A stretch of 64,000 bases of DNA from Rutpela maculata (GCA_936432065.2 OW386285.2:369893249-369957248), one strand, 5' to 3'. Counted from the first letter of the stretch, positions 32,901-44,171 are shown. The notes: generated by a model not told the origin, from the letters alone. Program-made: numbers and translations.

Positions 32901-33284
32901 TCTGCGTGGGGCGGAAAAAAAAATAATTTACCCCTAAATGTTTTATTTTTTTTCTCACCTCCTATTTGACAGATCACTTTGTAATTTGGCACAAATAATA
33001 TTAGTGTTAGGAGAGTTTATTTAAAAAAATATTACTCTTCTACGATGATTTTATGCATTAAAAAAAATTAATTTATTTTTTCAATGGCCTGAAGGGTGAC
33101 TACCCTGTTTGACACTATTACCATATTTTGATATAACATGTATTTAAACTATAACTATAACATATAACAGTTATAATTTTATTAATGCGGTGGAACAGGA
33201 TAAAAATAAATAAAAATTATCTGAACTTTCAATATTACGAGTATATTATTTAATATTTAGATAGGTAATCATATAATTCATTCA

Positions 33285-33430
33285 GACAAGAGTAACTGAG
33301 TGATGCAGAAATTGGACCCATATTGCGAGCAAAGGAAAAAGGAACCCGACAAGAATGGAAAGATGCCTCAAACAAAGGAGTAGGATTGTGGTCGCAATGA
33401 AATTCACTTAGAGCATTAGACGGGCTGTTA
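33285..33430 (+). pseudogene. Gypsy pol fragment (pre-integrase region)
   Basis: The plus strand reads SDAEIGPILRAKEKGT, then EWKDASNKGVGLWSQ, the equivalent of VEIGPMLRAKEGGTRP and VWKDVSNKEVGL in the gypsy element at 23855-24811. A stop follows. It is a scrap of the same or a sister family, in opposite orientation to the gag scrap 400 bp away. Confidence 0.75.
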
Positions 33431-33839
33431 TTATTATTACATACGAACATCTATAAGACTTATTTTATTAACCATTAGGAACGTGATATCTCATTAAAAA
33501 ACAAAATTATGTATCCAAGTCTCTTTCATCATCTAACTGTGGCAGTAAATAAAGTTTTATTGTTTAATTCGATTATAGTACCTCCAATTTTTTAAATATT
33601 ATACATAGTTACTGTTTTTGCGTTTTAAATTAAGTGAGCTGATTTTGCTCTCAGAACTATTGCTATCAGTTGTAGAACTTTCCATTTCGTGCATAACACT
33701 ACTATCTAAGTTTATTAAAAAGAGAAAAATTAGGTATTAGGTACAATATAAATAACATAAGAAAACCACGAATATGATACACACTTAAAATTCCAGAGAT
33801 AAGATACTATATATGAGAACGTAACAGTATGAGATGGAG

Positions 33840-34500
33840 CTACGGAGATTTGTAAGACAGATGCGGCTGCGACAGAGCGGGGGCGTGAGTAGCCAACGGT
33901 CCGGCAGCCAATTGAAAAATGACTTATTTTGTATTTTTAGTGCCTCTTCAACTGTCACAGCACGCACTTCTGACCGCGGGGTGTCTTTAAAGGCAGCTTC
34001 TACTTCGAGGGCACGAACCAAAGCCTCGCTAATACTTTGATGGGATATTCTAAGAATTCGCCTGACCTCTTCGGCCCTGATGCCATCTAAAAAGGCTCCC
34101 ACGGCTAGTTGTTCCTGAAATTCTCTTGGTGCACTTGGATATGCCAGGTGTGCCAGTCTCTCTATCGTAGCTTCGAATTCTTGTAAGCCTTCCCCAACCT
34201 TTTGGTCCTTGATTTTAGCTGAGCCTGGTACACTTGGGCAAGGTGTTAATCGCCATATCTCAAGTATAATGCAGCTTCCAAGACTTTGAAGTCCCTTTGT
34301 TTCTCCACCGGGATGGTCTGAAGTAACTCTGAGGCTTGGCCCCTTAGCGCCAGAACTAATTACATAGCCTTTTCCTCGTTATCCCAGTTATTCGCACTTG
34401 CAGCCGCCTTCAAATTGTCTCTTGTACATTGTCCATAAGCTTTGGCCGTGAAATGAGGGAGGTTTTAAACGAAGGCCTGATGATGCTACCAGCTGGTTTC
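33840..34500 (-). pseudogene. Gypsy gag fragment
   Basis: The minus strand, frame 33785-34102, reads MGAFLDGIRAEEVRRILRIS, then LEVEAAFKDTPRSEVRAVTV, closely similar to the capsid region at 25130-25310 (VGAFLHGTRDEEVRRVL; LEVEAAYRDIPRSRVRAVT). Nucleotide similarity continues to ~34500 with stops and shifts (CAGCTTCCAAGACTTTGAAG is shared). No LTR is visible nearby. Confidence 0.8.
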
Positions 34501-34924
34501 CACCAAAACACCATTTTCATCGATTTTGTTCCAAGATCCTTTATCAACGGTACTGTGTAAGTAGTAAGTATCTATGGATGTTGAATATAAGATAAACATA
34601 TTCTCGATGCTATTGGGTGTATAAAATACACAGCATATACAAGATTTTCTAATAAAACTTCGGTTTCCTAAACGACAACAAAATATATTATTCTAATGTT
34701 TTTATTCTTTTTCATATGATTTATCAAAAACACCTTCTAACTGTTCCCTTGGCGTAAAAGTCACAAGCATACAGGTTATTTTCAGTAATAAACTTGTATT
34801 CCACGAACATTTTTTTAGAAGAGGATCTTCTTTTTTGACGTCAACCTGAGAAAAGACACTGGTTTAAAGAAAATCAAATGGTAAACTGTGAAGAGGACGC
34901 TTTTCAAAAAGTTCAGCTAATAGG
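34501..34924. other. Unassigned region with a repeat shared with 21200-21300
   Basis: 34705-34800 is the reverse complement of 21200-21300, including the GGAAAATAACCT and GTGACTTTTACG phrases. The rest is unassigned. Confidence 0.45.
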
Positions 34925-35060
34925 GAAGATCTTTGATGAAGCTGCACGCCTGACAGGCAACCGCCACAGATGGCATGATACTGTGGAATGTACCCTAGTG
35001 CAAAGGCAGGCCAAATAGAATGATGCGTGTGTCACAAAATATCTGCCAGACATTGTGAAT
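34925..35060 (+). pseudogene. LINE ORF2 C-terminal scrap
   Basis: The plus strand reads DEAARLTGNRHRWHDTVE, later YLPDIVNKRKK. It parallels 39680-40015, which contains the same tail (LTGKCHRWYDVVSRAIR). The tryptophan-rich ending is typical of endonuclease-reverse transcriptases of the kind that end in FGH..R..GRPRTRW..W. Confidence 0.5.
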
Positions 35061-35669
35061 AAAAGAAAAAAATTGAGCAAATCGTTCCTCAATATTTCAT
35101 CCTGTAAAATAAAATTGATTTCAAAGTTAAGTAGAACAATGTTTCTAAGAATGTATTTTAGCACTCGTCCAATAATTTTTGTTACAATGTGACTTGAATT
35201 TAAAGGACTTTAAATATAACACTACGGTGACAGTTAGATATCGTAAAAGAACAATTAGGTAATTTATGTAGATCGGCAAAAGGCAAACGGCAAAGTGTAA
35301 TACCAAATGATTTATCGAAATTCTCGAATAACATTTTCACTCCGTAATACCTTCTAATGGATTTTAATGGCGTATTTATTCAACTACGTAATTTAATTAA
35401 ATTGGTTGATAAAATCTTAGGAGGCGAGTCGCAACAACTAATTACCTAATAATAAATATTTTTCTTTTCAAACGAAACCGAAAATGTTGCCAAAAATAGT
35501 AATTAAATAAATTACTTGGTAAATATAATCTTTGCGCAGTAAACGGTAAGTGGTAATTACTTAAGCCCAAATGCCATTTGGGGTAATTCTTTGAGATTTA
35601 TGGCTGATTATACAGAGGAGAACAAAAAAGTATAAGTGAATATGTTTTGATTTTGAATAACGTATAGAC
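35061..35669. other. Unassigned AT-rich spacer
   Basis: No recognised element. Confidence 0.3.
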
Positions 35670-36784
35670 AAAAATTGGCAGATACTGGAAGCGGCTGGAT
35701 CTTTGAAGCCGAAAAGAGCACTGAAAAATATTAACGATCTTTTAATTATATTTACTAAGGTGAAATATTTTTTTTATATTAAAACAGAAAAGAAAGTCTT
35801 GCGTCCGGTGGGATTTGGACCCAAGAACTTGAGTGTTAAATTTATAGTCTGTACAACATTAATATTTTATTCAATGTTTTAATACAAATATATGCCTCAT
35901 TGGATCCTAGCCCAGAGCCAGCCAGACAACCACGGTGAACACCGCCGAGGCAGGTGTGAGGCTGGACGGAGTAGGTCCGGTTTGGTTTGGAGAAAAATAG
36001 AAATGTGGGATAGTAGCTCCTGTCTTCTGTAGGCAGGTTTAAAAACTAAAATTATGATGGGTCCACATGGACCTAAAATTAATATAAAAATAAACACACT
36101 ATAAAAACTAAGTTCGTTGGCAAGAGCACTTAATAATTTTGATTATTGATACGGGAATTACAACTAAACAAAAAACCCGTTCGTTGGTAATGGGTGGTAG
36201 GGATGGATATCTTTGTGAAAAACCATATAACTCTTGGTGGACAGCTTCCCTGCCAGATGTGGCCGGGGCAGTGTTCATGGTGGATCGTTTAAGTTTGAGT
36301 TGATATATTTTGTTTTATCTTCTGGCCTCGACCGATTTTTCACTAAATAGGTCGGGGAAGTGACAACTGTCAAATTTTTGGTTCCAATGTTTTTCTGGGG
36401 GAATCTGGTTTTTGACAGTTTTCGAAAAAAATTTTTAGGTTGGTGCCAATGTCTTAAATTGTTTTTAAGTTATGTAGCACTATTTTCAGGTTATGTTGCC
36501 GGAATAATTTCCGGAGGGATGCCGGAAGTAGCGGAAATAATTTTTAAAATATAATGTCACTGTCACTTTTAAAGCTTTATTGGAAAAAACTCACCGAAAG
36601 CATTCCGGTGGGGTTGCTTACACTTGTAGGGCTTGTGAGCGGTTCACGAAGGCCTCTCACACCTTCCGTGGGCTTTATAAACGTCGGAAAAACTTGTAAT
36701 CTCTCGATGCACTTGGCACGTCAAAAATACTCAGCATACAGTCTGCACGTTTTAACACTCTAGTCTATCGAACGTTAGGTTAGA

Positions 36785-36822
36785 CCACAGAAGACAGGAA
36801 CTATAGTTCCTGTCTTCTGTGG
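36785..36822. repeat. 38-bp perfect palindrome
   Basis: CCACAGAAGACAGGAACTA is followed immediately by its reverse complement with no spacer. The CAGAAGACAGGA arm also occurs singly, inverted, inside family C at ~2685 and ~36020. Confidence 0.9.
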
Positions 36823-37122
36823 GTTATACTATAAAATATATCTTACACAAGAAGCGAGTTATTTTCTTTTTTTAATTTTTCTCACGGAAACCAAATTGAA
36901 AGAGTGCAAGAGTGATATATCGTTGAAATCGGAATTTTTACTGCTTTTCAATGGTTCGATTACAAATTGTAAGTAATCATAAAATAAACAACGTGTTGTG
37001 CCAAAACGGCACTAAACGTAATCCGATCACAACCAAAACCTTTTCAGATCTTCTGGATAACTAAAGAAACCCTCATGCAAAGTTTCATAAAAATCCGTTT
37101 AGTAGCTTCGCCGCTATCGTGC

Positions 37123-37124
<2 letters not shown>

Positions 37125-37160
<36 letters not shown>

Positions 37161-37162
37161 AC
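37125..37162. repeat. (CA)n microsatellite of family C
   Basis: Counterpart of the tract at 5127-5172. Confidence 0.95.
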
Positions 37163-37546
37163 ATTTTTCAAAAACCACTTTTTTGGGTTCCTGGGACCTC
37201 AAAACGTAAAAATTTGATGTTATCTCAATTTTAGATTTTGGACTAATTGTAGTAACCTCCCACAATTTTATTGTGGGGAGGTTAAAATGAACTATTGAAT
37301 GTTTACATGTCAATACCTTTACACAGCATTTTAGCAGACTGTCACACTGTCTTACTTTTTAGTTGGTAATCTTCCGCCTTTTCAGTTCGGCAACGGAAAG
37401 TTCAATTCTTCGAGATAGTGATTCGAAACAAATTTTAGAAGTCAAAAGATCGTTATGTATCATCTTAATATATTTTATTTATTAAACGTTCAACTGCAAG
37501 AGACAAATTTAAAACGAAACGTAGTGCGACCAGATAACAATTATAG

Positions 37547-38107
37547 GGAGGAGGGTAGCTAAGGCTGGTTTTAGGCCCATTTTATTTTTGATTTAAATTT
37601 AAAAAATAATTTTTTTATCATCTGCCATCTAAATTTATTTTGCATTTAAAAAGTGTTTAGAACTCTCCAAAGTCAATCCCTTTCCCTCACCACACCTACT
37701 TACCCACCCACACCCTTATCTTATAACTCGACTTTATAAAAAATCATATTTTTTGTGATAAAAATAAAGAATCCTTGTAGTTCCATTATATAACAAGATA
37801 AGGATGTGGGTGGATAAGTAGGTGTGATGGGAGACAGGGATTAGTGAGCAAGGTAGTTCAGATGAAATTTTTTGAAAAAAAAAGACATGGAGGGACTTTT
37901 TAAATGCAAAAAAAAATAGCGATACCGTTTCTGGATTCTGGTTATATAATTCTTAAAAGGGGTAGAATATATATGTGCGAGTGGGGGGGAGGTTCCGTTT
38001 GGGGTGAAATCAATTAAATATTGATGACAGATGATAAAAAAATTATTTTTAAAAATTTAAATCCAAAAATAAAATAGGCCTAAAACCGGCCTTAGCTACC
38101 CTCCTCC
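37547..38107. mobile_element. Fold-back element, 561 bp
   Basis: GGAGGAGGGTAGCTAAGGC at the left is inverted exactly at the right end. Pairing extends ~85 bp (GGTTTTAGGCC, ATTTTATTTTTG, AATTTTTTTATCATCTG). A second inner pair (ACACCTACTTACCCACCCAC against GTGGGTGGATAAGTAGGTGT) closes the middle. No coding region; a MITE-like repeat. Confidence 0.75.
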
Positions 38108-39304
38108 TTTAGAGAGATGCGATTTCGTTTTCCTGAGAAATAATATTCTAGTACACAAAGTGTACTTAAAACTGGCAGAATTGTGAAACAACAAGATCCC
38201 TTTAAGTTCAGCAAGAAAAAAACCAATAACAAATATGGAAGCTAAAAATAATTAATGCTGCAGACTAACCCTCAATGGACACGGAATATAAACGAAAGAC
38301 GAAAAATAAAAGAGGTGGCTAGGAGCCATGAGAAGAAAAAATAGAAACTCTCTCAACAGTACAACGACTACCAAACCTTCAGATATCTGATTAAATATAG
38401 AAGAAATAACAATATGCACAAGACAGGATACAAACCGCTGCAATATTAATTAGACTAAGAAACTAGAGGATGGAGGTAATGCAAAGAAAGAATGAACAAA
38501 ATTAATACGAGAAACAGATCACTGGCCTTTGAATAAGCCGCCATCAAAGGATAAACTGCTACAAATAATGACTAGAGCTAGAAGAAATACTGCACTTAGA
38601 ATGGATAAACGAAACAATGAACGAATGCGTTATAGACCGAAAAGGGTAATGGAGTACTATGGGACACGATTATGGTGAATATTTTGTATGTAAATATTCC
38701 TCTCCAAAATCAAAAACCACAGAGCATAGATAAATAAAGAATAACACTCTGCAAGTCTGCAAAATGGGTAGTATGGGATACTATCAGTCACCAGGACATA
38801 GTCAACATCCTACGCAGGAAAGTCTGCCTCCATGAAGCACTGCAATTCAATATGGTTCGGACAAACAACGAGTCAACCAAGGATACCTCCTATCTGCCCG
38901 GCCATTCCAAAATTCTAGAACAAGTGATACTAGGCACAATAAAGAAAGCACCAAATTTTAATGAAGAAACATTCATTCTGGACCACGATCATATGAGCAT
39001 ACCCCCATGGTTTCCTAATCGTCGCGGAAGAAGACACTCGTCAACAAAAGACAACCTAGTTAGTAGAGAATACAAAATAGATGACTACACCTTAAGAACG
39101 ACGAAAAGTAAATCGTTTTTTGTTTGCTTATAGTTACAGTAAAGAATATTTTATATAGGATTTCGCAAATATCAGATAGAGTAATGTATAAAACATCAAA
39201 AGAAAATCTATCTAATAAAATATTAATTTTAAATCTGCATTATTTCGATAACCTACTTGTGGTTATGCTAGAAATTAAGTCTTAAAATAAATTTATTTAC
39301 AAAA
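38108..39304. other. Unassigned region; one unrecognised 93-codon frame
   Basis: A plus-strand frame at 38852-39133 (with KAPNFNEETFILDHDHMSIP and WFPNRRGRRHS) lies in sequence with somewhat gene-like composition from ~38740 (SHQDIVNILRRKVCLHEALQ precedes it in the same area). I do not recognise it; a decayed retrotransposon frame is possible. Confidence 0.35.
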
Positions 39305-39620
39305 CTATCTGTACCCGCGGCTGTTTGCGTGGAATTTTAAAATGGAGTAAAGAGCTTCTTTGCAAACGGCATTTGAGGTAGAATCACTTGGGACATATAA
39401 ATAGAGATTGTTTGCATCACAGACATGGGAGAGAGCCACGTAGATCTGGCCATGGCAAAAGCAACTGACACTGAGGTCCACTCCGCAACGGACAGTTGGA
39501 ATGTTCCAGAGTACTCTCAAATTTTCTGGAATATTACAGAAGTTGATTACTGCAAGTTTATGCAGTGCAAATACGCTTATTGTAAAGATTAAGCTATCTC
39601 CGGTTCTACTCAACCGATTT
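39305..39620 (-). pseudogene. Helitron Rep/helicase C-terminal fragment
   Basis: The minus frame reads IPTVRCGVDLSVSCFCHGQ, then IYVALSHVCDANNLYLYVP and AVCKEAL. The HGQxYVAxSRVxxxxxL segment is the last motif of PIF1-like helicases and, with this ending (a Val-rich CF.HGQ start and KEAL end), is typical of Helitron Rep/Hel proteins. The SRV arginine is His here. Only the last ~100 residues remain. Helitrons move by rolling-circle replication. Confidence 0.75.
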
Positions 39621-39679
39621 TCATTAAAATTGGCTTAGAGTAGGCAGATTTATAGATAAAAGTTCAACTCTCCAAGAAA

Positions 39680-40015
39680 TCATGTATCAAAGCGAGTATT
39701 CATTCAGCTTCGTATTCTCGCGAATCCTCTCATTTCTTGGCCACATGAACCGGAGAGAGGACAATATTAAACAGTTGACAATTCGGGGGTTCTGGCAAAG
39801 CCAGATGGCAACAGGGGAAAGAGACACCCGCCAAAATGTTAGACTGATGTCACTAAGGAGATGATATGAAAAAGCTTTGGTGAGGGTGTGTGCGTCTTAC
39901 AGGCAAATGTCATAGATGGTATGATGTTGTCAGTCGTGCCATACGACAAGAGGAGATCAATTGGAAAAATGCATGGAAAATGTCTGTCAAGACATTGTAA
40001 TTAAAAAGATCGAAT
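39680..40015 (+). pseudogene. LINE ORF2 C-terminus
   Basis: The plus strand reads FSRILSFLGHMNRREDNIKQ and LTIRGF, then, in another frame, LTGKCHRWYDVVSRAIR and WKNAWKM. This pattern (LxFxGHxxRRE, then G...R, then W at the end) is the tail of endonuclease-reverse transcriptase LINE proteins. The frame is broken near 39862. A second scrap of the same family lies at 34925. Confidence 0.6.
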
Positions 40016-40271
40016 AATAAGCTTTAGTAATGTAAAATTGTGAACCAAGTCCCATAAAGTTATCATCTCAAAATATTTCCGAGATAATTAGCAAAACCAC
40101 TATTTAAGCGCCATCCTCAGAGAACCGTAGCTCTCTTAGGAAGCATTTCCATCCACGGATTTACTATTTTTGCGTATAAAATCAGCTCCTAAATGATCCC
40201 TAACATCCTGTACAGCACCGGTCGTTCATAGACGATTTTACAAGGAATCATATATCCTTTTTAGAAATTTT

Positions 40272-41208
40272 TTTTGTTCAAACGTCGAAATTTTAAGTTT
40301 GAGCAAAAAAAAATCTCTGTCGGTTGGTGTCGGTCTGTAACTGTTTTTTGTGCGCACGAATACTCAAGAACGGTTTATGATATTGACTTCAAACTTGCTC
40401 TATTATAACGGTATCTGAAACTAGTTTATATTTTGATCTTATTCTGTTAATGGGTTGGGGGTAAATGGGGGAAAATGGGTAAGGCAAGTAAGAGTCCAAA
40501 AAATTAGGATTAACTGTATATACGAGAAATTTTTTTGACATCAGCCACCCCCACTACCACCCCCACATCGGTATTAAAGGAAATAATAAATAAAATTGTG
40601 ATTTAGTCTGTATACAAGAACTTCAGACCTAAAAATTTTCTCTGGCATTAGCCACCCCCTCTACCATCCCCCATTACCACTCCCACCTCATTATTGAAGG
40701 GAGTAAAAAAATAAAATTATGATTTAATGTGTATACAAGAACTGAAGGCCCCAATTTTTTTTATTAGTCACCCTTCTTCCACTCTCAATACCACTCCCAC
40801 CCCATTATTAAAGGGAATCAATAATAAAATTGTGATTTTGTGTGTACACAAGAGCCAAAGACCTCAACATATTTGTTGACATTTGCTACTCCCTCTACTA
40901 CCCCCATTATGGGTCATACCTCATTATTGAAGGGGGTAAAAAAAATAGAATTGTGAATTAGTGTGTATACAAAAACCAATAGTCTCAAAAAAAATTTTTT
41001 CATTAGCTACCTCCTCTACCACCCCCATTACCACTCCCACCCGATTATTAAAGGAGATAAAATAATAAAAGTGTGATTTATTATGTGTACAAGAACTCAA
41101 GACCTTCAAAAAATGTTTGGCAACATCATTCCCCTCCTCCACTCCCACCACCATGCGGCATATCGTTTCATGTATTTTTGGGGTAGACGATTTCAAATAT
41201 TATATTAT
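40272..41208 (+). repeat. Repeat family A copy 4, left part (split by Penelope insertion)
   Basis: Begins within family A (TTTTAAGTTTGAGC, TGTCGGTCTGTAACT, GTGCGCACG) and continues to TTTCAAATATTATATTAT, where the Penelope-like element enters. The family resumes at 43990. The internal CCACCCCC block is amplified into a tandem array. Confidence 0.85.
40543..41130 (+). repeat. Tandem array within family A, ~5 units of 107-122 bp
   Basis: Units begin AGYYACCCC near 40543, 40650, 40766, 40883 and 41005, and a partial one near 41120. Each has CCACCCCCATTACCAC-type sequence, ATTATTRAAGGG, AAAATTGTGATTTAGTGTG and ACAAGAAC. The other copies of the family hold one to one and a half units. Confidence 0.85.
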
Positions 41209-41470
41209 ATAAAATTAAGAAATTTAAACACTTGGTATTTTGTTTCACTGGTTTTTATTCAGATTTTTCTGACATATGTTTCGGTCTCACGACCATTATC
41301 AAAGAGTCTTAATAACTAACCTAAAAGTGACCGCTTACAATATATATGCACATTGTTACCTACAATAAGCTTGGAATGGGATGATGGCTAATTTTAATTT
41401 TATTGCAATTGATTAAATTTAATCCTACCTGGTACTAGGAACTTAATTATCTTACTAGGAACTTACTTAA

Positions 41471-42466
41471 TTATAATTTTAATACAGTGTCTAGTACGGG
41501 AGTATTTGCAAATATAATTTGTGTATTTGTAACATTTTTGTGGTTTTTTAGGGCCCTCTTTATTTCCAAAATTTCAAGCATATCTAGATTATCTCCTTTA
41601 TTGACCTTATGTAAAAGTTTAACATTACTATTGCTAAAGAAATGATTTTGTTGAATACAATGTTCTGCAAACCCCGTGGATTTTACGTTATCTAAAATTG
41701 ACTTTTTATGTTCCTTGACCCTTACTTCTATGCTTCGACCACTCTGGCCTATATATAGGGCATCGCAATCGTCACACTTTATTTCATGTACCCGCGATTT
41801 TTCTATATCTTCTGTTTTTTCTTTATTATTAACTAATAAACGACCTAAGTTATTTTTGTTTGACGATATTGTATTAATTTCTAATTTATTTAATCTATTA
41901 CAAATAGAATTGCTAATACCTTTTACATAGTATATACTATGCCACCTTTCATTTTTTCTATTGGGTACATTGTAAAAATGTTTTTGCAACAATTTTCTTT
42001 GTTTTTTCTTTATGATTTTATCTATGATTGATGTGTCATAGCCATTGTTGGTAGCTATTACTTTAAGTGTTCTGACTTCCTTTTCAAAGTTGGCTTTATT
42101 TAATTTTAAAGATAATAACCTGTGGACATAGCTATGGAAAGGTGACATTTTTATCTTCCAAGACTGATTACAATTTGCGTGTGTGAGAGTGTCAGTAAAA
42201 GTGGGTTTTCTATAGATATCGAGTTCTAAACCATGATCCATACGTGTCAATGAGATATCTAAAAAGTTTAATGAACGTTGTTTCTCCATTTCAACAGTAA
42301 ATTGAATTTTATTGTTTAAAGAGTTAATTAACTCAACAAATTGAGTCAATTGTCGCTCAGTACCAGTCCAAATACAAAAAACATCGTCAACATATCTTAC
42401 CCAAAAGTGTACGTTTTTTAGAAGGTTATTGTCTTCATTAAAAAGTTTTGTCTCAAAATTTGCCAT
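41471..42466 (-). pseudogene. Penelope-like RT/GIY-YIG protein, inverted 5'-truncated copy
   Basis: A 331-codon frame starts MANFETKLFNEDNN at 42466. It holds RYVDDVFCIW (catalytic YVDD), LNFLDISLTR, YRKPTFTDT and, at the C-terminus, LYIGQSGRSIEVRVKEHKKS, a GIY-YIG endonuclease core. Compared with the plus copy it lacks the motifs before YVDD (including FDVKSLFTSIP and GLPMGSPLSP), so it is not a functional polymerase. The frame is otherwise uninterrupted, pointing to recent origin. Confidence 0.85.
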
Positions 42467-43689
42467 TTGATGTCAAAAGTTTATTTACTTCCATACCTAT
42501 TAAAGAACTGAAGGACATTTTGCAACATCTCATCTCAAATAGCGGATTAAATCAAAATGAACAAAAAGATTTACAAAAACTAGTCAATATTTGCATTCAA
42601 CAAAATTATTTTAAATTCAATAATAAAGTTTACACACAAGTAAATGGTTTACCTATGGGTAGTCCGTTAAGCCCTTTATTAGCTGAAATATTTATGGCAA
42701 ATTTTGAGACAAAACTTTTTAATGAAGACAATAACCTTCTAAAAAACGTACACTTTTGGGTAAGATATGTTGACGATGTTTTTTGTATTTGGACTGGTAC
42801 TGAGCGACAATTGACTCAATTTGTTGAGTTAATTAACTCTTTAAACAATAAAATTCAATTTACTGTTGAAATGGAGAAACAACGTTCATTAAACTTTTTA
42901 GATATCTCATTGACACGTATGGATCATGGTTTAGAACTCGATATCTATAGAAAACCCACTTTTACTGACACTCTCACACACGCAAATTGTAATCAGTCTT
43001 GGAAGATAAAAATGTCACCTTTCCATAGCTATGTCCACAGGTTATTATCTTTAAAATTAAATAAAGCCAACTTTGAAAAGGAAGTCAGAACACTTAAAGT
43101 AATAGCTACCAACAATGGCTATGACACATCAATCATAGATAAAATCATAAAGAAAAAACAAAGAAAATTGTTGCAAAAACATTTTTACAATGTACCCAAT
43201 AGAAAAAATGAAAGGTGGCATAGTATATACTATGTAAAAGGTATTAGCAATTCTATTTGTAATAGATTAAATAAATTAGAAATTAATACAATATCGTCAA
43301 ACAAAAATAACTTAGGTCGTTTATTAGTTAATAATAAAGAAAAAACAGAAGATATAGAAAAATCGCGGGTACATGAAATAAAGTGTGACGATTGCGATGC
43401 CCTATATATAGGCCAGAGTGGTCGAAGCATAGAAGTAAGGGTCAAGGAACATAAAAAGTCAATTTTAGATAACGTAAAATCCACGGGGTTTGCAGAACAT
43501 TGTATTCAACAAAATCATTTCTTTAGCAATAGTAATGTTAAACTTTTACATAAGGTCAATAAAGGAGATAATCTAGATATGCTTGAAATTTTGGAAATAA
43601 AGAGGGCCCTAAAAAACCACAAAAATGTTACAAATACACAAATTATATTTGCAAATACTCCCGTACTAGACACTGTATTAAAATTATAA
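42448..43689 (+). pseudogene. Penelope-like reverse transcriptase with GIY-YIG endonuclease (5'-truncated, otherwise open)
   Basis: A 413-codon frame. The first six codons come from the junction with the inverted copy; Penelope sequence starts at FDVKSLFTSIPI (first catalytic Asp), followed by VNGLPMGSPLSPLLAEIFM, RYVDDVFCIW with the catalytic pair, FLDISLTR and YRKPTF. The C-terminal ~100 residues hold CDDCDALYIGQSGRS and EVRVKEHKKS, the GIY-YIG nuclease that nicks the target. Full Penelope proteins are about 800 residues, so roughly the N-terminal half is missing. No stop or frameshift lies in the remaining part. The enzyme family copies RNA into DNA at nicked chromosomal ends. Confidence 0.9.
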
Positions 43690-43989
43690 TTAAGTAAGTT
43701 CCTAGTAAGATAATTAAGTTCCTAGTACCAGGTAGGATTAAATTTAATCAATTGCAATAAAATTAAAATTAGCCATCATCCCATTCCAAGCTTATTGTAG
43801 GTAACAATGTGCATATATATTGTAAGCGGTCACTTTTAGGTTAGTTATTAAGACTCTTTGATAATGGTCGTGAGACCGAAACATATGTCAGAAAAATCTG
43901 AATAAAAACCAGTGAAACAAAATACCAAGTGTTTAAATTTCTTAATTTTATTTAATATGTTTCATCAAGAACCTACCGCAGATTCAATT

Positions 43990-44132
43990 CAATTATTATA
44001 TTATTATAAAGTTCCATAATCAATTATTTTCACATAGTGGATTGCAAATATACTATAGATATTTTTTGTTGTAACAGACTAGGATAGGAAATCTGGATGT
44101 GGAAGTAATGATTCCTTAGGCAGCGGTTTTTT
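43990..44132 (+). repeat. Repeat family A copy 4, right part
   Basis: Resumes with TATTATATTATTATAAAGTTCCATAA and ends in ATCTGGATGTGGAAG, then GATTCCTTAGGCAGCGG. It shows that the Penelope element landed inside an existing family A copy. Confidence 0.85.
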
Positions 44133-44171
44133 ATTTATTTTGATGGAAAGGCAGTAGTGTAACACAGCCTA

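Larger units (their letters stand above)
35670..37287 (+). repeat. Repeat family C, copy 2 (uninterrupted, ~1.6 kb)
   Basis: Matches 2322-3435 and 4840-5295 in order, without the minisatellite. It contains the B-box-like GGATTTGGACCC near 35815, the 69-codon frame at 36554-36763, a 38-bp palindrome at 36785, the (CA)n tract at 37125-37162 and the terminal hairpin AACCTCCCACAAT/ATTGTGGGGAGGTT at 37254-37282. It is the best template for defining the family. Confidence 0.75.
41209..43951. mobile_element. Penelope-like element as two head-to-head copies
   Basis: 41209-42466 and 42694-43951 are inverted copies of 1,258 bp; every stretch I compared was identical, including all 331 shared codons. 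The 227-bp centre (42467-42693) is unique and belongs to the plus-strand copy. Both copies have their 3' ends outward and their 5' ends truncated. The element interrupts repeat family A, and the target phrase ATTATATTAT recurs on both sides (ending 41208, and near 43993-44004), consistent with a target duplication. ~38 bp of extra sequence, 43952-43989, lies at the right junction. Inverted partial copies at the 5' end are known for Penelope-like elements. Confidence 0.88.

Noticed and set aside
37122..37313. Frame ending in repeated VCVCVC
   Set aside because: Produced by the (CA)n tract.
40543..41130. Regularly spaced repeats considered as a CRISPR array
   Set aside because: Units are 107-122 bp and vary along their whole length, with no conserved short repeat and unique spacers; the setting is eukaryotic.
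41676..41930. 84-codon plus-strand frame, and its mirror at 43230-43484 on the minus strand
   Set aside because: Antisense shadow of the Penelope coding region, present twice because the arms are inverted copies.
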